In this document: positions 43,025-53,020 of the stretch, piece by piece
Position numbering within the stretch: the first letter of the stretch is position 1
Layout: each line of letters begins with the position of its first letter
DNA from: Pseudomonas sp. RIT-PI-AD
GTDB taxonomy: Bacteria; Pseudomonadota; Gammaproteobacteria; Pseudomonadales; Pseudomonadaceae
Direction of reading: 5' to 3'
DNA length: 64,000 nt
Assembly: GCF_025642785.1 (NCBI RefSeq)
Contig: NZ_JANZKU010000023.1
Location: 1 to 64,000, forward strand
Notes under the pieces: model-generated
Told to the model about the DNA's origin: nothing
The model's database searches: none
Seen by the model: only the letters and a program-made list of their open reading frames with translations
Position numbers and translations under genes: made by a program

Positions 43025-43867
43025 ATGCCCCTTTCCCCTGCCCACCTGGAAGACGGCCTCTCGGTGCCGCCCCCGCCCCGCGACTACGCCTACGGGGAAC
43101 TCGGCCGGGCGGGCGCCGCCGGCGAAGCCGTGCTCGCCGAGGAATCCGCCCTGGCGCTGATCTACAACGGCGTCGCCCACGCGGTGATGATGGTCTCGCC
43201 CAGCGCCCTGGAGGATTTCGTCGCCGGCTTCAGCCTCAGCGCCGGCCTGGTGGAGACCCTCGACGACATCTATGACATCCGCCTCGGCGGCGACGGCGAG
43301 GCGCTGCGCGCCGAGGTGGAAATCGCCAGCCGCGCCTTCTGGGCCCTCAAGCGGCAACGGCGCCAGCTCGCCGGTACCAGCGGCTGCGGCCTGTGCGGGG
43401 TGGAAGCCCTGGACCAGGCGTTGCCGCCACTGCCGCGCCTGGCGGAGACGGCGCTGCCGCCGGCCGCCCACCTGCACGACTTGCGCGAACGCATCGGCCA
43501 GGCCCAGCGCCTCGCCAGCCGCAGCGGCGCCCTGCACGCCGCGCTGTACGTCGACGGCACCGGCGCCATCCGCCTGTGCCGCGAGGACATCGGCCGGCAC
43601 AACGCCCTCGACAAATTGATAGGTGCCCTCGCCCGCGAGCTGCCCGGGCGCCGCGAGGGCTTCGCCGTGGTGACCAGCCGTTGCAGCCTGGAGCTGATCC
43701 AGAAGGCCGTGCGCGCTGGCCTCGGCACCCTGGTGAGCCTGTCCGCGCCCACCGCCCTCAGCGTGCGCTGGGCGCGCCGCCACGGCCTCAACCTGATCCA
43801 TCTCCCCCATCACAGCGCGCCGCGGGTCTACAGCCCAGCCGCGCCCCGCGAAGAAGACCTGCCATGA
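43025..43867 (+). CDS. fdhD: Formate dehydrogenase accessory sulfurtransferase FdhD
   Basis: A 280-residue protein. The conserved Cys pair is in GTSGCGLCGVE, then LCREDIGRHNALDKLIG, then VVTSRCSLELIQKA. It transfers sulfur from IscS to the molybdenum cofactor of formate dehydrogenases. Its stop overlaps the start of the next gene (ATGA), so the enzyme it matures is very likely its neighbour. Confidence 0.95.
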   Translation: MPLSPAHLEDGLSVPPPPRDYAYGELGRAGAAGEAVLAEESALALIYNGVAHAVMMVSPSALEDFVAGFSLSAGLVETLDDIYDIRLGGDGEALRAEVEIASRAFWALKRQRRQLAGTSGCGLCGVEALDQALPPLPRLAETALPPAAHLHDLRERIGQAQRLASRSGALHAALYVDGTGAIRLCREDIGRHNALDKLIGALARELPGRREGFAVVTSRCSLELIQKAVRAGLGTLVSLSAPTALSVRWARRHGLNLIHLPHHSAPRVYSPAAPREEDLP

Positions 43868-46185
43868 GCCTGCAACCCCTCGACCCCCGCTACACACCCT
43901 ACCGGGGCGCCGCCGCCGGCTGGGGCGCGCTGCGCAGCGTGGCGCACTTCTGGCTGGACAGTAAGCAGCCGTTCAAGAACCTCCGTGCGCTGCTCAAGAC
44001 CAACCAGAACGGCGGCTTCGACTGCCCCGGCTGCGCCTGGGGCGACTCGCCCGAGGACGGGCGGATCAAGTTCTGCGAGAACGGCGCCAAGGCGGTCAAC
44101 TGGGAGGCCACCAAGCGCCGCGTCGACGCCGCCTTCTTCGCCCGCTACAGCCTTTCCCAGTTGCGCGAGCAGAGCGACTACTGGCTCGAATACCAGGGCC
44201 GGCTGACCGAGCCGCTGGTGTACGACGCCGCCTCCGACCACTATCGCGCGATCGCCTGGGACGACGCCTTCGCCCTGATCGCCCGTCACCTGAAGGCGCT
44301 GCCCTCGCCGAACCAGGCGGAGTTCTACACCTCCGGTCGCGCCAGCAACGAGGCGGCGTTCCTCTATCAATTGTTCGTCCGCGCCTACGGCAGCAACAAC
44401 TTCCCGGACTGCTCGAACATGTGCCACGAGGCCAGCGGCGTGGCCCTCGGGCAGAGCGTGGGAGTCGGCAAGGGCAGCGTGACCTTCGCCGACTTCGAGC
44501 ACGCCGACGCCATCTTCGTGCTCGGCCAGAACCCCGGCACCAACCACCCGCGCATGCTCGAGCCGCTGCGCGACGCGGTGAAGCGCGGCGCCCAGGTGGT
44601 CTGTTTCAACCCGCTCAAGGAGCGCGGCCTGGAACGCTTCCAGCATCCGCAGAGCCCGCTGGAAATGCTCACCAACGGTTCGGAGCCGCTGAACACGGCG
44701 TTCTTCCGCCCGGCCCTGGGCGGCGACATGGCGGCCCTGCGCGGGATGGCCAAGTTCCTCCTGCAATGGGAACGCGAGGCCCAGGCCAGCGGCGCGCCGG
44801 CGGTGTTCGACCATGCCTTCATCGCCGCGCACACCGCGGGGATCGACGGCTACCTGGCCGAGCTCGATGCCACTGACTGGGACAGCCTGGTGAGCCAGTC
44901 CGGCCTGAGCCTCGCGGAGCTCGAATATGCCGCGCGGATGTACCGGCGCGCCGAGAAGGTCATCGTCTGCTGGGCCATGGGCATCACCCAGCACCGGCAT
45001 TCGGTGGCGATCATCCAGGAAATCGTCAACCTGCAACTGCTGCGCGGCAACCTCGGCCGGCCCGGCGCCGGGCTCTGCCCGGTGCGCGGCCACAGCAACG
45101 TGCAGGGCGACCGCACCATGGGCATCAACGACCGGCCGCCGGCGGCCTTCCTCGACGCCTTGGAAAAACGCTTCGGCTTCCCGGTGCCGCGCCAGGACGG
45201 GCACAACACCGTCGAGGCGATCGAGGCCATGCTCGAGGGCCACGCCCAGGTGTTCATCGGCCTCGGCGGCAATTTCGCCCAGGCCACCCCGGACAGCGCG
45301 CGCACCCACGCCGCCCTGCAACGCTGCGCGCTGACCGTGCAGATCAGCACCAAGCTCAACCGCAGCCACCTCACCGTCGGCCGCGAGGCCTTGATCCTGC
45401 CGTGCCTGGGCCGTACCGACATCGACCTGCAGGCCGGCGGGCCGCAGTCGGTGACGGTGGAGGACTCCTTCAGCATGATCCACGCCTCCTTCGGCCAGTT
45501 GCGCCCGCTGTCCGGGCAGATGCGCTCGGAGCCGGCGATCGTCGCCGGGATCGCCAAGGCCACCCTCGGCACGCATCCGCTGGACTGGGACGCGCTGATC
45601 GCCGACTACGACCGGATCCGCGACCTGATCGCCGACACCATCCCGGGCTTCCAGGACTTCAACCGCCGCGTGCGCCACCCCGGCGGTTTCTACCTGGGCA
45701 ACTCGGCCGGTGAGCGGCGCTGGAGCACCGCCAGCGGCCGCGCCAATTTCATCGCCAATCCGCTGCCGGACGACCTGGTCTCGCCACGGGTGCGCAACAC
45801 CGGCCTGGAGCCCGACCTGATCCTGCAGACGCTGCGCTCCCACGACCAGTACAACACCACCATCTACGGGCTCGACGACCGCTACCGCGGGGTGAAGGGG
45901 CAGCGCGAGGTGATCTTCGCCAACGAGGCGGACATCCGTCGCCTGGGCTATGCGCCGGGGCAGAAGGTCGACCTGATGTCCCTGTGGGACGACGGCATCG
46001 AGCGGCGGGTGAAGGGCTTCACCCTGCTGGCCTTCGACATCCCCCCGGGGCAGGCGGCCGCCTACTACCCGGAGACCAACCCGCTGGTGCCGCTGGACAG
46101 CTATGGCGTCGGCAGCCATACGCCGACCTCGAAATTCATCGCCATCCGCCTGCTGCCCGCCGAGGACGACGGGCGCATCCGCTGA
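43864..46185 (+). CDS. YdeP/FdhF-type molybdopterin oxidoreductase
   Basis: A 773-residue molybdoenzyme with the FdhA/YdeP opening GGFDCPGCAWGD (the Cys motif) and KFCENGAKAVNWE. The molybdopterin domain has SGRASNEAAFLYQLFVRAYGSNNFPDCSNMCHEAS, and the C-terminal dinucleotide-binding domain starts near PDLILQTLRSHDQYNTTIYG. There is no selenocysteine TGA and no TAT signal, so it is cytoplasmic. Relatives are linked to acid resistance or formate/aldehyde oxidation; the substrate is not established. The much longer frame to 43393 only overlaps fdhD. Confidence 0.9.
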   Translation: MSLQPLDPRYTPYRGAAAGWGALRSVAHFWLDSKQPFKNLRALLKTNQNGGFDCPGCAWGDSPEDGRIKFCENGAKAVNWEATKRRVDAAFFARYSLSQLREQSDYWLEYQGRLTEPLVYDAASDHYRAIAWDDAFALIARHLKALPSPNQAEFYTSGRASNEAAFLYQLFVRAYGSNNFPDCSNMCHEASGVALGQSVGVGKGSVTFADFEHADAIFVLGQNPGTNHPRMLEPLRDAVKRGAQVVCFNPLKERGLERFQHPQSPLEMLTNGSEPLNTAFFRPALGGDMAALRGMAKFLLQWEREAQASGAPAVFDHAFIAAHTAGIDGYLAELDATDWDSLVSQSGLSLAELEYAARMYRRAEKVIVCWAMGITQHRHSVAIIQEIVNLQLLRGNLGRPGAGLCPVRGHSNVQGDRTMGINDRPPAAFLDALEKRFGFPVPRQDGHNTVEAIEAMLEGHAQVFIGLGGNFAQATPDSARTHAALQRCALTVQISTKLNRSHLTVGREALILPCLGRTDIDLQAGGPQSVTVEDSFSMIHASFGQLRPLSGQMRSEPAIVAGIAKATLGTHPLDWDALIADYDRIRDLIADTIPGFQDFNRRVRHPGGFYLGNSAGERRWSTASGRANFIANPLPDDLVSPRVRNTGLEPDLILQTLRSHDQYNTTIYGLDDRYRGVKGQREVIFANEADIRRLGYAPGQKVDLMSLWDDGIERRVKGFTLLAFDIPPGQAAAYYPETNPLVPLDSYGVGSHTPTSKFIAIRLLPAEDDGRIR

Positions 46186-46191
46186 CCGCGC

Positions 46192-47400
46192 TCACCACCA
46201 GGTTTCCAGTTGCACGCCGACGTTCGAGCCGTGGCGGCTGGCGCCGAACGCGCCGTTGGCCGACAGCGCATCGCCCGGCTCGGCGGCGGCCTGGGCGGCG
46301 CGGTTCCACTGCGCGTAGGTGTAGTAGAGGCGCAGCTCGGGGCGGGCCATGAAGGCCTTGCCGGCGCTCAGGGTCGGCGCCAGGGTGAACTTGTTCAGGC
46401 GGCGGGTGGCGCCATGGGCCGGCTCGATGGCGTCGTGCCCCAGCTCCAGCACCAGCTTGACATGCTCGCCGAAGGCGTAGGACGGCCGCACGCCCAGCGA
46501 GCGCCAGATCCGTTCGCCTTCCGCCAGACGATCCCGTTGCACCAGCCCCAGCAGTTGCCCGCCGAACCTTTCGGTGACTTGCCAGATCAGCGTATCCAGC
46601 AGCCGCAGGCGCTGCACATGACGGCCGTGGGCGAGCGGGCCGGTCTGGCCGAGGCCGATGCCCGGCCCCTCGCCGTACTGCCCCACCAGGCGGTTCTCGC
46701 CGCCGAGGAAGCCGGCCTGCACGTGCTCCGCGGTAAACGACCAGCCGGCATGGGCGCCGCGCACCTGCCCGGCCTTCTGCACATGGCTCAGGCCCAGCTC
46801 CACCTGGCCGCCGGGGTTGGGATGCAGGCCGGCGAGGTGCAGGTCGTGGCGGTTGGCCTTGTCCGGCTGGTCGATGCTGTCTTCGCGCAGGAAGGCGTAG
46901 CTGAGGGCGTAGGGTCCCAGCGGCAGGTCCTCCAGGCCGAAGCCGCTGCCACTGGGGTTCCAGTAGTAGAAGTCGTTGAGGTTCACGTCGTGGCGCTTGT
47001 AGTAGCGCCGCCCGGCCCACACCGAGCCGCCGTTCAGCGCCGGCGCTTGCAGCGCGGCCCAGAGCTGGGGCAGGCGCGCCCGGCCGTCGTCGCCGTCGAA
47101 GGAGAGCGAGTGGCCGTAGAGGTGGCTCAGGCTGGCCATGCCCTCCAGCCTGAGCCGGGTGCCGTCGGCGCCCGGGTACAGGTCGTCCGCCAGTTGCAGC
47201 TCCCAGTAGTCCTCGCACTCGTTGCCCAGGCGGTACTTGGCCGGAGCCCCCGGCAACTGGAAACACCCTTGTCGGCCGCCAACGTCGGCGCCGCCGATGC
47301 CCGCCCGTCCGTAGCCCTCGAACTCCCAGGCGCCGCACCCGGGCGCGAGGACCCCGAGCGCCAGGCAGGCGGACGCCATGCTCCCTGCTTTGCCCTTCAT
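46192..47400 (-). CDS. Outer-membrane porin, maltoporin/carbohydrate-porin-like
   Basis: A 402-residue protein with a signal peptide (MKGKAGSMASACLALGVLAPGCGA, cut before WEFEGYGRAG). Alternating beta-strands follow (WAALQAPALNGGSVWAGRRYYKRHD, NLNDFYYWNPSGSGFGLEDLPL), and the C-terminus ends in Trp, a sign of a barrel protein. The RYYKRHDV and W-rich motifs are those of LamB-like sugar porins. It is divergent from the MFS transporter with 180 bp between them, so the two probably serve uptake of one substrate, likely a sugar or sugar-like acid. Confidence 0.83.
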   Translation of the reverse strand: MKGKAGSMASACLALGVLAPGCGAWEFEGYGRAGIGGADVGGRQGCFQLPGAPAKYRLGNECEDYWELQLADDLYPGADGTRLRLEGMASLSHLYGHSLSFDGDDGRARLPQLWAALQAPALNGGSVWAGRRYYKRHDVNLNDFYYWNPSGSGFGLEDLPLGPYALSYAFLREDSIDQPDKANRHDLHLAGLHPNPGGQVELGLSHVQKAGQVRGAHAGWSFTAEHVQAGFLGGENRLVGQYGEGPGIGLGQTGPLAHGRHVQRLRLLDTLIWQVTERFGGQLLGLVQRDRLAEGERIWRSLGVRPSYAFGEHVKLVLELGHDAIEPAHGATRRLNKFTLAPTLSAGKAFMARPELRLYYTYAQWNRAAQAAAEPGDALSANGAFGASRHGSNVGVQLETWW

Positions 47401-47582
47401 CACGATTCCTTTCCATGGGGCGGTCAGCTCTGAGACCGGCATCCCCACCAAGAGTGCTAACCGGCGCCTGCCGGGGTCGGCATTTCCCTGAACTCCGCCG
47501 CGCGTCGCGAACTCCATAGCGCATAGAGCCGCCGCTCGCCCGCGGCGCCCTTCGGCGCCGGCCTGACCTCAAGGATCGAATC

Positions 47583-49103
47583 ATGGCCCCTACCGACCTG
47601 CCGCCCCGCGCCTCCACCCCGGTCTCCGCCGAGGGCGCCGGCGTGTTCTCCACCGACCTGCCGGCACGCCTCGACCGTCTGCCCTGGGGCCGCTTCCATA
47701 CCCTGCTGGTGTTCGCCCTGGGCATCACCTGGCTGCTGGACGGCCTGGAAGTGACCCTCGCCGGCTCGGTGGCCGGCGCGCTGCGCGACAGTCCCAAGCT
47801 GCACCTGAGCAATGCCGACATCGGCCTGGCCGGCGGGGTCTACATCGCCGGAGCGGTGCTCGGTGCGCTGTTCTTCGGCTGGCTCACCGACCGCCTGGGG
47901 CGGCGCAAGCTGTTCTTCATCACCCTGTTCCTCTACGTGGCCGCCACCGCCGCCACGGCCTTCTCCTGGAGCCCGGCGAGCTTCATGCTGTTCCGCTTCC
48001 TCACCGGCGCCGGCATCGGCGGCGAATACACGGCGATCAACTCCACCATCCAGGAATTCACCCCAGCGCGCTTCCGCGGCTGGGTGGATCTGGGCATCAA
48101 CGGCACCTTCTGGGTCGGCGCGGCCCTGGGCGCGGCGGGCTCCATCGTCCTGCTGGACCCGCAGTGGGTGGGCGGCGAACTCGGCTGGCGGCTGTGCTTC
48201 GGCATCGGCGCGCTGCTCGGGCTGTTCATCCTGCTGATGCGCCTGTGGCTGCCGGAAAGCCCGCGCTGGCTGTTGATCCACGGGCAGCCGCAGGAGGCGG
48301 AGCGGATCGTCGAAGGCATAGAGGCGCGCTTCCGCGCCGAAGGCCACGACCTGCCGCCGCTACCCGATGCCCCGCGGTTGCGCCTGCGCGCCCGCGACCA
48401 CACGCCGCTCAAGGAAGTCTTCCACAGTCTGTTCGTGGTGCATCGGCAGCGGGCCATGGTGGGCATGACCCTGCTCACCGCCCAGGCGTTCTTCTACAAC
48501 GCGATCTTCTTCACCTACGCCCTGGTGCTGGCGGATTTCTACCAGGTGCCCTCGGCCGAGGTGGGCTGGTACGTGCTGCCCTTCGCCCTGGGCAACTTCT
48601 GCGGCCCCTTGCTGCTCGGCCGCCTGTTCGACGTGGTCGGCCGGCGGATCATGATCAGCTCCACCTATTTGATCTCCGGCGTGCTGCTGATCGGCAGCGG
48701 CTACCTGTTCCAGCAGGGCCTGCTGGATGCGCGCACCCAGACCATCGCCTGGATGGTGATCTTCTTCTTCGCCTCCGCCGCCGCCAGCTCGGCCTACCTC
48801 ACCGTCAGCGAAAGCTTCCCCCTGGAAATCCGCGCCCTGGCCATCGCGGTGTTCTACGCCTTCGGCACCGGCCTGGGCGGCATCGTCGGCCCGCTGCTGT
48901 TCGGCGAGTTGATCGAGACCCACCAGCGCGAATACGTGTTCGTCGGCTACCTGATCGGCGCCGGGCTGATGCTGCTGGCAGGCGTGGTGCAGGCGATCTG
49001 GGGCGTCGCCGCCGAGCGCAAGTCCCTGGAGTCCGTCGCCCGCCCGCTGTCCCAGGCGGACGACGACGAACACCCCGGCCACCCGGCGTTGTCGGCGGGC
49101 TGA
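47583..49103 (+). CDS. MFS transporter (sugar/metabolite:H+ symporter type)
   Basis: A 506-residue protein with 12 membrane segments. Signature loops are GWLTDRLGRRKLFF after helix 2 and GEYTAINSTIQEFTPARFRGW, the sugar/metabolite porter signature. LPESPRWLL marks the middle loop and YLTVSESFPLEIRALA the second half. It imports a small sugar or organic acid with protons; the partner porin lies divergently. Substrate is not determined. Confidence 0.9.
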   Translation: MAPTDLPPRASTPVSAEGAGVFSTDLPARLDRLPWGRFHTLLVFALGITWLLDGLEVTLAGSVAGALRDSPKLHLSNADIGLAGGVYIAGAVLGALFFGWLTDRLGRRKLFFITLFLYVAATAATAFSWSPASFMLFRFLTGAGIGGEYTAINSTIQEFTPARFRGWVDLGINGTFWVGAALGAAGSIVLLDPQWVGGELGWRLCFGIGALLGLFILLMRLWLPESPRWLLIHGQPQEAERIVEGIEARFRAEGHDLPPLPDAPRLRLRARDHTPLKEVFHSLFVVHRQRAMVGMTLLTAQAFFYNAIFFTYALVLADFYQVPSAEVGWYVLPFALGNFCGPLLLGRLFDVVGRRIMISSTYLISGVLLIGSGYLFQQGLLDARTQTIAWMVIFFFASAAASSAYLTVSESFPLEIRALAIAVFYAFGTGLGGIVGPLLFGELIETHQREYVFVGYLIGAGLMLLAGVVQAIWGVAAERKSLESVARPLSQADDDEHPGHPALSAG

Positions 49104-49220
49104 ACCGCCCCGCCGCGCCCGGAAGGCTCCGGGGCGGCGGGATCCACCCACGGCCTCGCCGGCGGGCGCGCCGGGCATCACGTCAGGCCGAGGGCGACCC
49201 GATGCCCCGTGCAGCCCCGA

Positions 49221-50666
49221 TCACAGGATCGGCGCGATCAGCCGGGCGACGCGCATGCCGAGTTGTTGCAGGCGTCGCGGCTTCGGGTCCTGGTCGGGGG
49301 ACAGCTCGCGGGACTGCGCGAAGTCGGCCTCCAGCATGCGCTCCACGTCGGCGGCGAAACCCGCGTGCACGGTCAGCACCATCACTTCGAAATTCAGGCG
49401 GAACGAGCGATTGTCCAGGTTGGCGCTGCCCACCGCGGCCATCTCGTCGTCGATCAGCACCACCTTCTGGTGGGTGAAGCCCGGCTGGTAGCGGAACACC
49501 CGCACTCCCAGGCGCGCCATTTCCAGGGCGTAGAGGCTGGACGCGGCATAGACCATGCGGTGGTCGGGGCGCGAGGGCAGCAGCAGGCGCACGTCGACGC
49601 CGCGCAGCACCGCCAGGCGCAGGGCGGCGAACACCGATTCGTCGGGGACGAAGTAGGGGCTGGCCAGCCAGACCCGCTGGGTGGCGGCGTTGATCGCCTG
49701 GACGAAGAACAGCGAGGCGGTCTCGCCCTCGTCGGCCGGGCCGCTGCAGATAACCTGGCAGAGCATCTCCGCCTCCACCGCGTAGTGGGTCGGCAACAGC
49801 AGCGGCGGCAGGGTGCGGGTCGCCCAGTACCAGTCCTCGGCGAAGGACTCCTGAAGGCAGGCGAGCACCGGGCCGCTGAGTTCGATGTGGGTGTCGCGCC
49901 AGGGCGACAGCGGCGGCCGGGTGCCCAGGTATTCGTCGCCGACGTTGTGTCCGCCGACGAAGCCGCGGTTGCCGTCCACCACCACGATCTTGCGGTGGTT
50001 GCGGAAGTTGACCTGGAAGCGATTGATGAAGCCGCTGCGCGCGGAGAAGCCATGGACCTGCACCCCGCCCTCGCGCAGCCGGGCGATGTAGCGGCGCGGC
50101 AGGGCGTGGCTGCCGACGCTGTCGTAGAGCAGGTAGACCTTCACCCCGGCGGCCGCGCGGTCCAGCAGCAGCGCTTGCAGGCGGCGCCCGAGGGCGTCGT
50201 CGTGGACGATGAAGAACTGCACCAGCACCACGTCGCGGGCGCCGGCGATGGCGGCGAAGATCGCCGCGAAGGTGGCCTTGCCGTCGATCAGCAGGCGCAC
50301 TTGGTTGCTCGCCAGGCTGGGCATCTCCGCCAGCCGCGCCATCGCCAGCAGGTGCCCGGACGGGTCGGCGACGCTGCGCGCGGCCAGCATTTCCTCGAGC
50401 CAGGGGCGCCAGTCCAGGGCCGCCATGGCCACGCGCATCTCCTGGTCGGCCTGGCGCCGCGCGCGGATGTAGCCGTCGAAACGGCTGCGTCCGAGGATCA
50501 GATAGGGCAGCAGCGTGAGGGTCGGCATGAACACCAGCGCCATGCCCCAGGCGATGGCGCCCTGGGCGGTGCGCACGGTGAGGATCGCGTGCAGGGCCGC
50601 CAGCAGGCCGAACACTTGCAGCACGGCGAACACATAGCCGAGCAGGTGGAGCGCGTCGTACACCAT
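49221..50666 (-). CDS. cls: Cardiolipin synthase
   Basis: A 481-residue phospholipase-D superfamily enzyme. Two N-terminal membrane helices (about 1-60) are followed by two HKD motifs: [18 protein letters not shown] and [20 protein letters not shown]. It condenses two phosphatidylglycerols into cardiolipin and glycerol at the inner membrane. Length matches ClsA. It is alone, convergent with the MFS gene. Confidence 0.93.
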   Translation of the reverse strand: MVYDALHLLGYVFAVLQVFGLLAALHAILTVRTAQGAIAWGMALVFMPTLTLLPYLILGRSRFDGYIRARRQADQEMRVAMAALDWRPWLEEMLAARSVADPSGHLLAMARLAEMPSLASNQVRLLIDGKATFAAIFAAIAGARDVVLVQFFIVHDDALGRRLQALLLDRAAAGVKVYLLYDSVGSHALPRRYIARLREGGVQVHGFSARSGFINRFQVNFRNHRKIVVVDGNRGFVGGHNVGDEYLGTRPPLSPWRDTHIELSGPVLACLQESFAEDWYWATRTLPPLLLPTHYAVEAEMLCQVICSGPADEGETASLFFVQAINAATQRVWLASPYFVPDESVFAALRLAVLRGVDVRLLLPSRPDHRMVYAASSLYALEMARLGVRVFRYQPGFTHQKVVLIDDEMAAVGSANLDNRSFRLNFEVMVLTVHAGFAADVERMLEADFAQSRELSPDQDPKPRRLQQLGMRVARLIAPIL

Positions 50667-50721
50667 GGGCGGTCGATTCCGGGAGAAGGCCCCAGCATAG
50701 CCGGAAAGCCCGCCGGCGCGC

Positions 50722-51159
50722 TCAACCGGGCGGCAGCAGCGCTTGCAGGGCCGCGCGCAGCTCGGCGGGGATCGGCACCGGGCGGTTCGACGCGCGATCG
50801 ACGAACACGTGGACGAAGCGACCGGCGGCGCAGGCGCCGTCGGTGCCCTGCTTGAAGATCGCCAGTTCGTACTGCACCGAGCTGTTGCCCAGCTTGCCGA
50901 CCCGCAGGCCGACGTCGAGCCGCTCGGGGAAGGCCACCGAGGCGAAATAGTCGCAGGAGGAACTGACCACGAAGCCGACCACCGGCCCCTCGTGGATGTC
51001 CAGGCCGCCGCGGGCGATCAGGTAGGCGTTCACCGCGCTGTCGAAGTAGCTGTAGTAGACGACGTTGTTGACGTGCCCGTAGAGGTCGTTGTCGTGCCAG
51101 CGAGTGGTGAGGGTTTCGTAGTGGGAATAGTCCGCGCGGTGCGGGTGCTGTGGGGTCAT
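50722..51159 (-). CDS. Acyl-CoA thioesterase, 4HBT family
   Basis: A 145-residue hotdog-fold protein with the catalytic motif [25 protein letters not shown], where the first Asp is catalytic. It probably hydrolyses medium or aromatic acyl-CoA. It lies 71 bp after the acyl-CoA dehydrogenase on the same strand and completes a beta-oxidation-like operon. PAO1 has an extra alcohol dehydrogenase gene at this point, not present here. Confidence 0.9.
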   Translation of the reverse strand: MTPQHPHRADYSHYETLTTRWHDNDLYGHVNNVVYYSYFDSAVNAYLIARGGLDIHEGPVVGFVVSSSCDYFASVAFPERLDVGLRVGKLGNSSVQYELAIFKQGTDGACAAGRFVHVFVDRASNRPVPIPAELRAALQALLPPG

Positions 51160-51229
51160 CGCGGGTCCTCGGGGAAAATGCGGCCGGGCGGCCGGCCACG
51201 CGCGGGAACGCGCGCGGCCGGGGCCCGGA

Positions 51230-53020
51230 TTAGAAGGCGAAGCTGGTCTCCGGCATCGCCATCAGGCAGTCGGCGCCGCCGAGCAGGGCCTCGCGGTGGC
51301 TGCCGGCGCGGGGCAGGATGCGCCGCAGGTAGAAACGCGCACTGTGCAGCTTGGCCTCGTAGAAGGCCGCTTCGTCGCTGCCGGCGTGCAGGGCGTCCTG
51401 GGCGCGGGCGGCGGCCTGCAACCAGAGCGCGGCCAGCAGCACGTAGGCCGAGTACTGCAGGAAGTCCACCGAACAGGCGCCGATCTCCTCGGGGTCGTCC
51501 TGGGCCGCGGCGATCACCGCGGCGCCCAGGTCGCGCCATTCGTGCAGGCGCGCCAGCACCGGGGTGGCCAGCTCGCTGAGATCGGCGCGCCGGCGCTGGC
51601 GCTCGCAGAGAGCGGTCAGCTCGTCCTGCAGGGCGACCAGTTCCGCGCCGCCGTCGCCGATCAGCTTGCGGCGGATCAGGTCGAGGGCCTGGATGCCGTT
51701 GGTGCCTTCGTAGATCTGGGTGATGCGGCTGTCGCGCATCAACTGTTCCACGCCCCATTCGCGGATGTAGCCATGGCCGCCGTACACCTGCACGGCGAGG
51801 CTCGCGGCCTCCTGGCCCATGTCGGTGAGGAACGCCTTGACCAGCGGGATCAGCAGCGCCGCGCGCCGCGCCGCCGCGCGACGGCCCTCCGGCTCGGGAT
51901 GGCCGTGCTCCAGGTCGAGCTGGCGCGCGGTGTAGGCAGCGAGCAGGCGACTGCCCTCCACCAGGGTCTTCTGGGTCAGCAGCATGCGCCGCACGTCGGG
52001 GTGGACGATGATCGGGTCGGCCGCCTGCTGCGGCTGCGCCGGACCGCCGAGGGCGCGCGATTGCAGGCGCTCGCGGGCGTAGCCGAGGGCCGCCTGGAAC
52101 GCTGCCTCGCCGATGCCCAGGCCCTGCAGGCCGACCTGGAAGCGCGCATCGTTCATCATGGTGAACATGCAGGCCAGGCCCTGGTGGGGTTCGCCGAGCA
52201 ACCAGCCGGTGGCGCCGTCGAAGTTCATCACGCAGGTGGCCGCGCCCTTGATGCCCATCTTGTGCTCCAGGGCGCCGCAGCTCAGGGCGTTGCGTTCGCC
52301 CAGGCCGCCGTCGGGCAGGCCGATGAACTTCGGCACCAGCAGCAGGCTGATGCCCCTGACCCCGGCCGGGGCGTCGGGCAGGCGGGCCAGCACCAGGTGG
52401 ACGATGTTCTCGCTGAGGTCGTGCTCGCCGCCGCTGATGAAGATCTTGCTGCCGCTGACCCGGTAGCTGCCGTCGGCCTGGGGCTCGGCGCGGGTCCGCA
52501 GCAGGGCCAGGTCGGTCCCCGCCTGGGCCTCGGTCAGGCACATGGTGCCGGTCCAGGCGCCGCTCACCAGCCTGGCCAGGTAGATCGCCTTGAGCGCCTC
52601 GCTGCCGTGCCGATGCAGGGCCAGCACCGCGCCTTCGGTGAGCCCGGAATAGATGCGGAACGACAGGCTGGCGCCCATCAGCATCTCGTGGAACATGCAG
52701 GCCACCAGTTGCGGGAAGCCCTGGCCGGCGTATTCGACCGGGCCGGTCATGCTCGCCCAGCCGTTGTCCACGTATTGCCGATAGGCCTCGCGGAACCCCG
52801 GCGGCGTGCTCACCGCGCCGTGCTCCAGGCGTGCGCCCCGCTCGTCGCTCTCGCGGTTGAGTGGGGCGATCACTTCGCCGGCGTAGCGCGCGCCTTCCTC
52901 CAGCACCTCGTCGATCAACGCACGGTCGAGCCCGTTGCCGAGCCGCGCGCAGTGGGCCTCGGCCTCGAAGAGCTCGTGGAGGACGAATCGCATGTCACGC
53001 AAGGGCGCCCGATAGCTCAT
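51230..53020 (-). CDS. Acyl-CoA dehydrogenase
   Basis: A 596-residue FAD-dependent enzyme of the long FadE2-like class. It has the motifs TGTMCLTEAQAGTDLALLRTRAEP and SYRVSGSKIFISGGEHDLSENIVHLVLARL, and the catalytic-base region IYEGTNGIQALDLIRRKL. It introduces the 2,3-double bond in an acyl-CoA. The ATG at 53020 overlaps the stop of the 3-hydroxyacyl-CoA dehydrogenase (ATGA), with GGGAG about 9 bp upstream; ATG 53026 is a close alternative. Confidence 0.95.
   Translation of the reverse strand: MSYRAPLRDMRFVLHELFEAEAHCARLGNGLDRALIDEVLEEGARYAGEVIAPLNRESDERGARLEHGAVSTPPGFREAYRQYVDNGWASMTGPVEYAGQGFPQLVACMFHEMLMGASLSFRIYSGLTEGAVLALHRHGSEALKAIYLARLVSGAWTGTMCLTEAQAGTDLALLRTRAEPQADGSYRVSGSKIFISGGEHDLSENIVHLVLARLPDAPAGVRGISLLLVPKFIGLPDGGLGERNALSCGALEHKMGIKGAATCVMNFDGATGWLLGEPHQGLACMFTMMNDARFQVGLQGLGIGEAAFQAALGYARERLQSRALGGPAQPQQAADPIIVHPDVRRMLLTQKTLVEGSRLLAAYTARQLDLEHGHPEPEGRRAAARRAALLIPLVKAFLTDMGQEAASLAVQVYGGHGYIREWGVEQLMRDSRITQIYEGTNGIQALDLIRRKLIGDGGAELVALQDELTALCERQRRRADLSELATPVLARLHEWRDLGAAVIAAAQDDPEEIGACSVDFLQYSAYVLLAALWLQAAARAQDALHAGSDEAAFYEAKLHSARFYLRRILPRAGSHREALLGGADCLMAMPETSFAF

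Noticed and set aside
43828-46119. A 763-codon minus-strand frame opposite the molybdoenzyme
   Set aside because: Same artefact; the plus-strand frame has full family motifs and start/stop coupling to fdhD.
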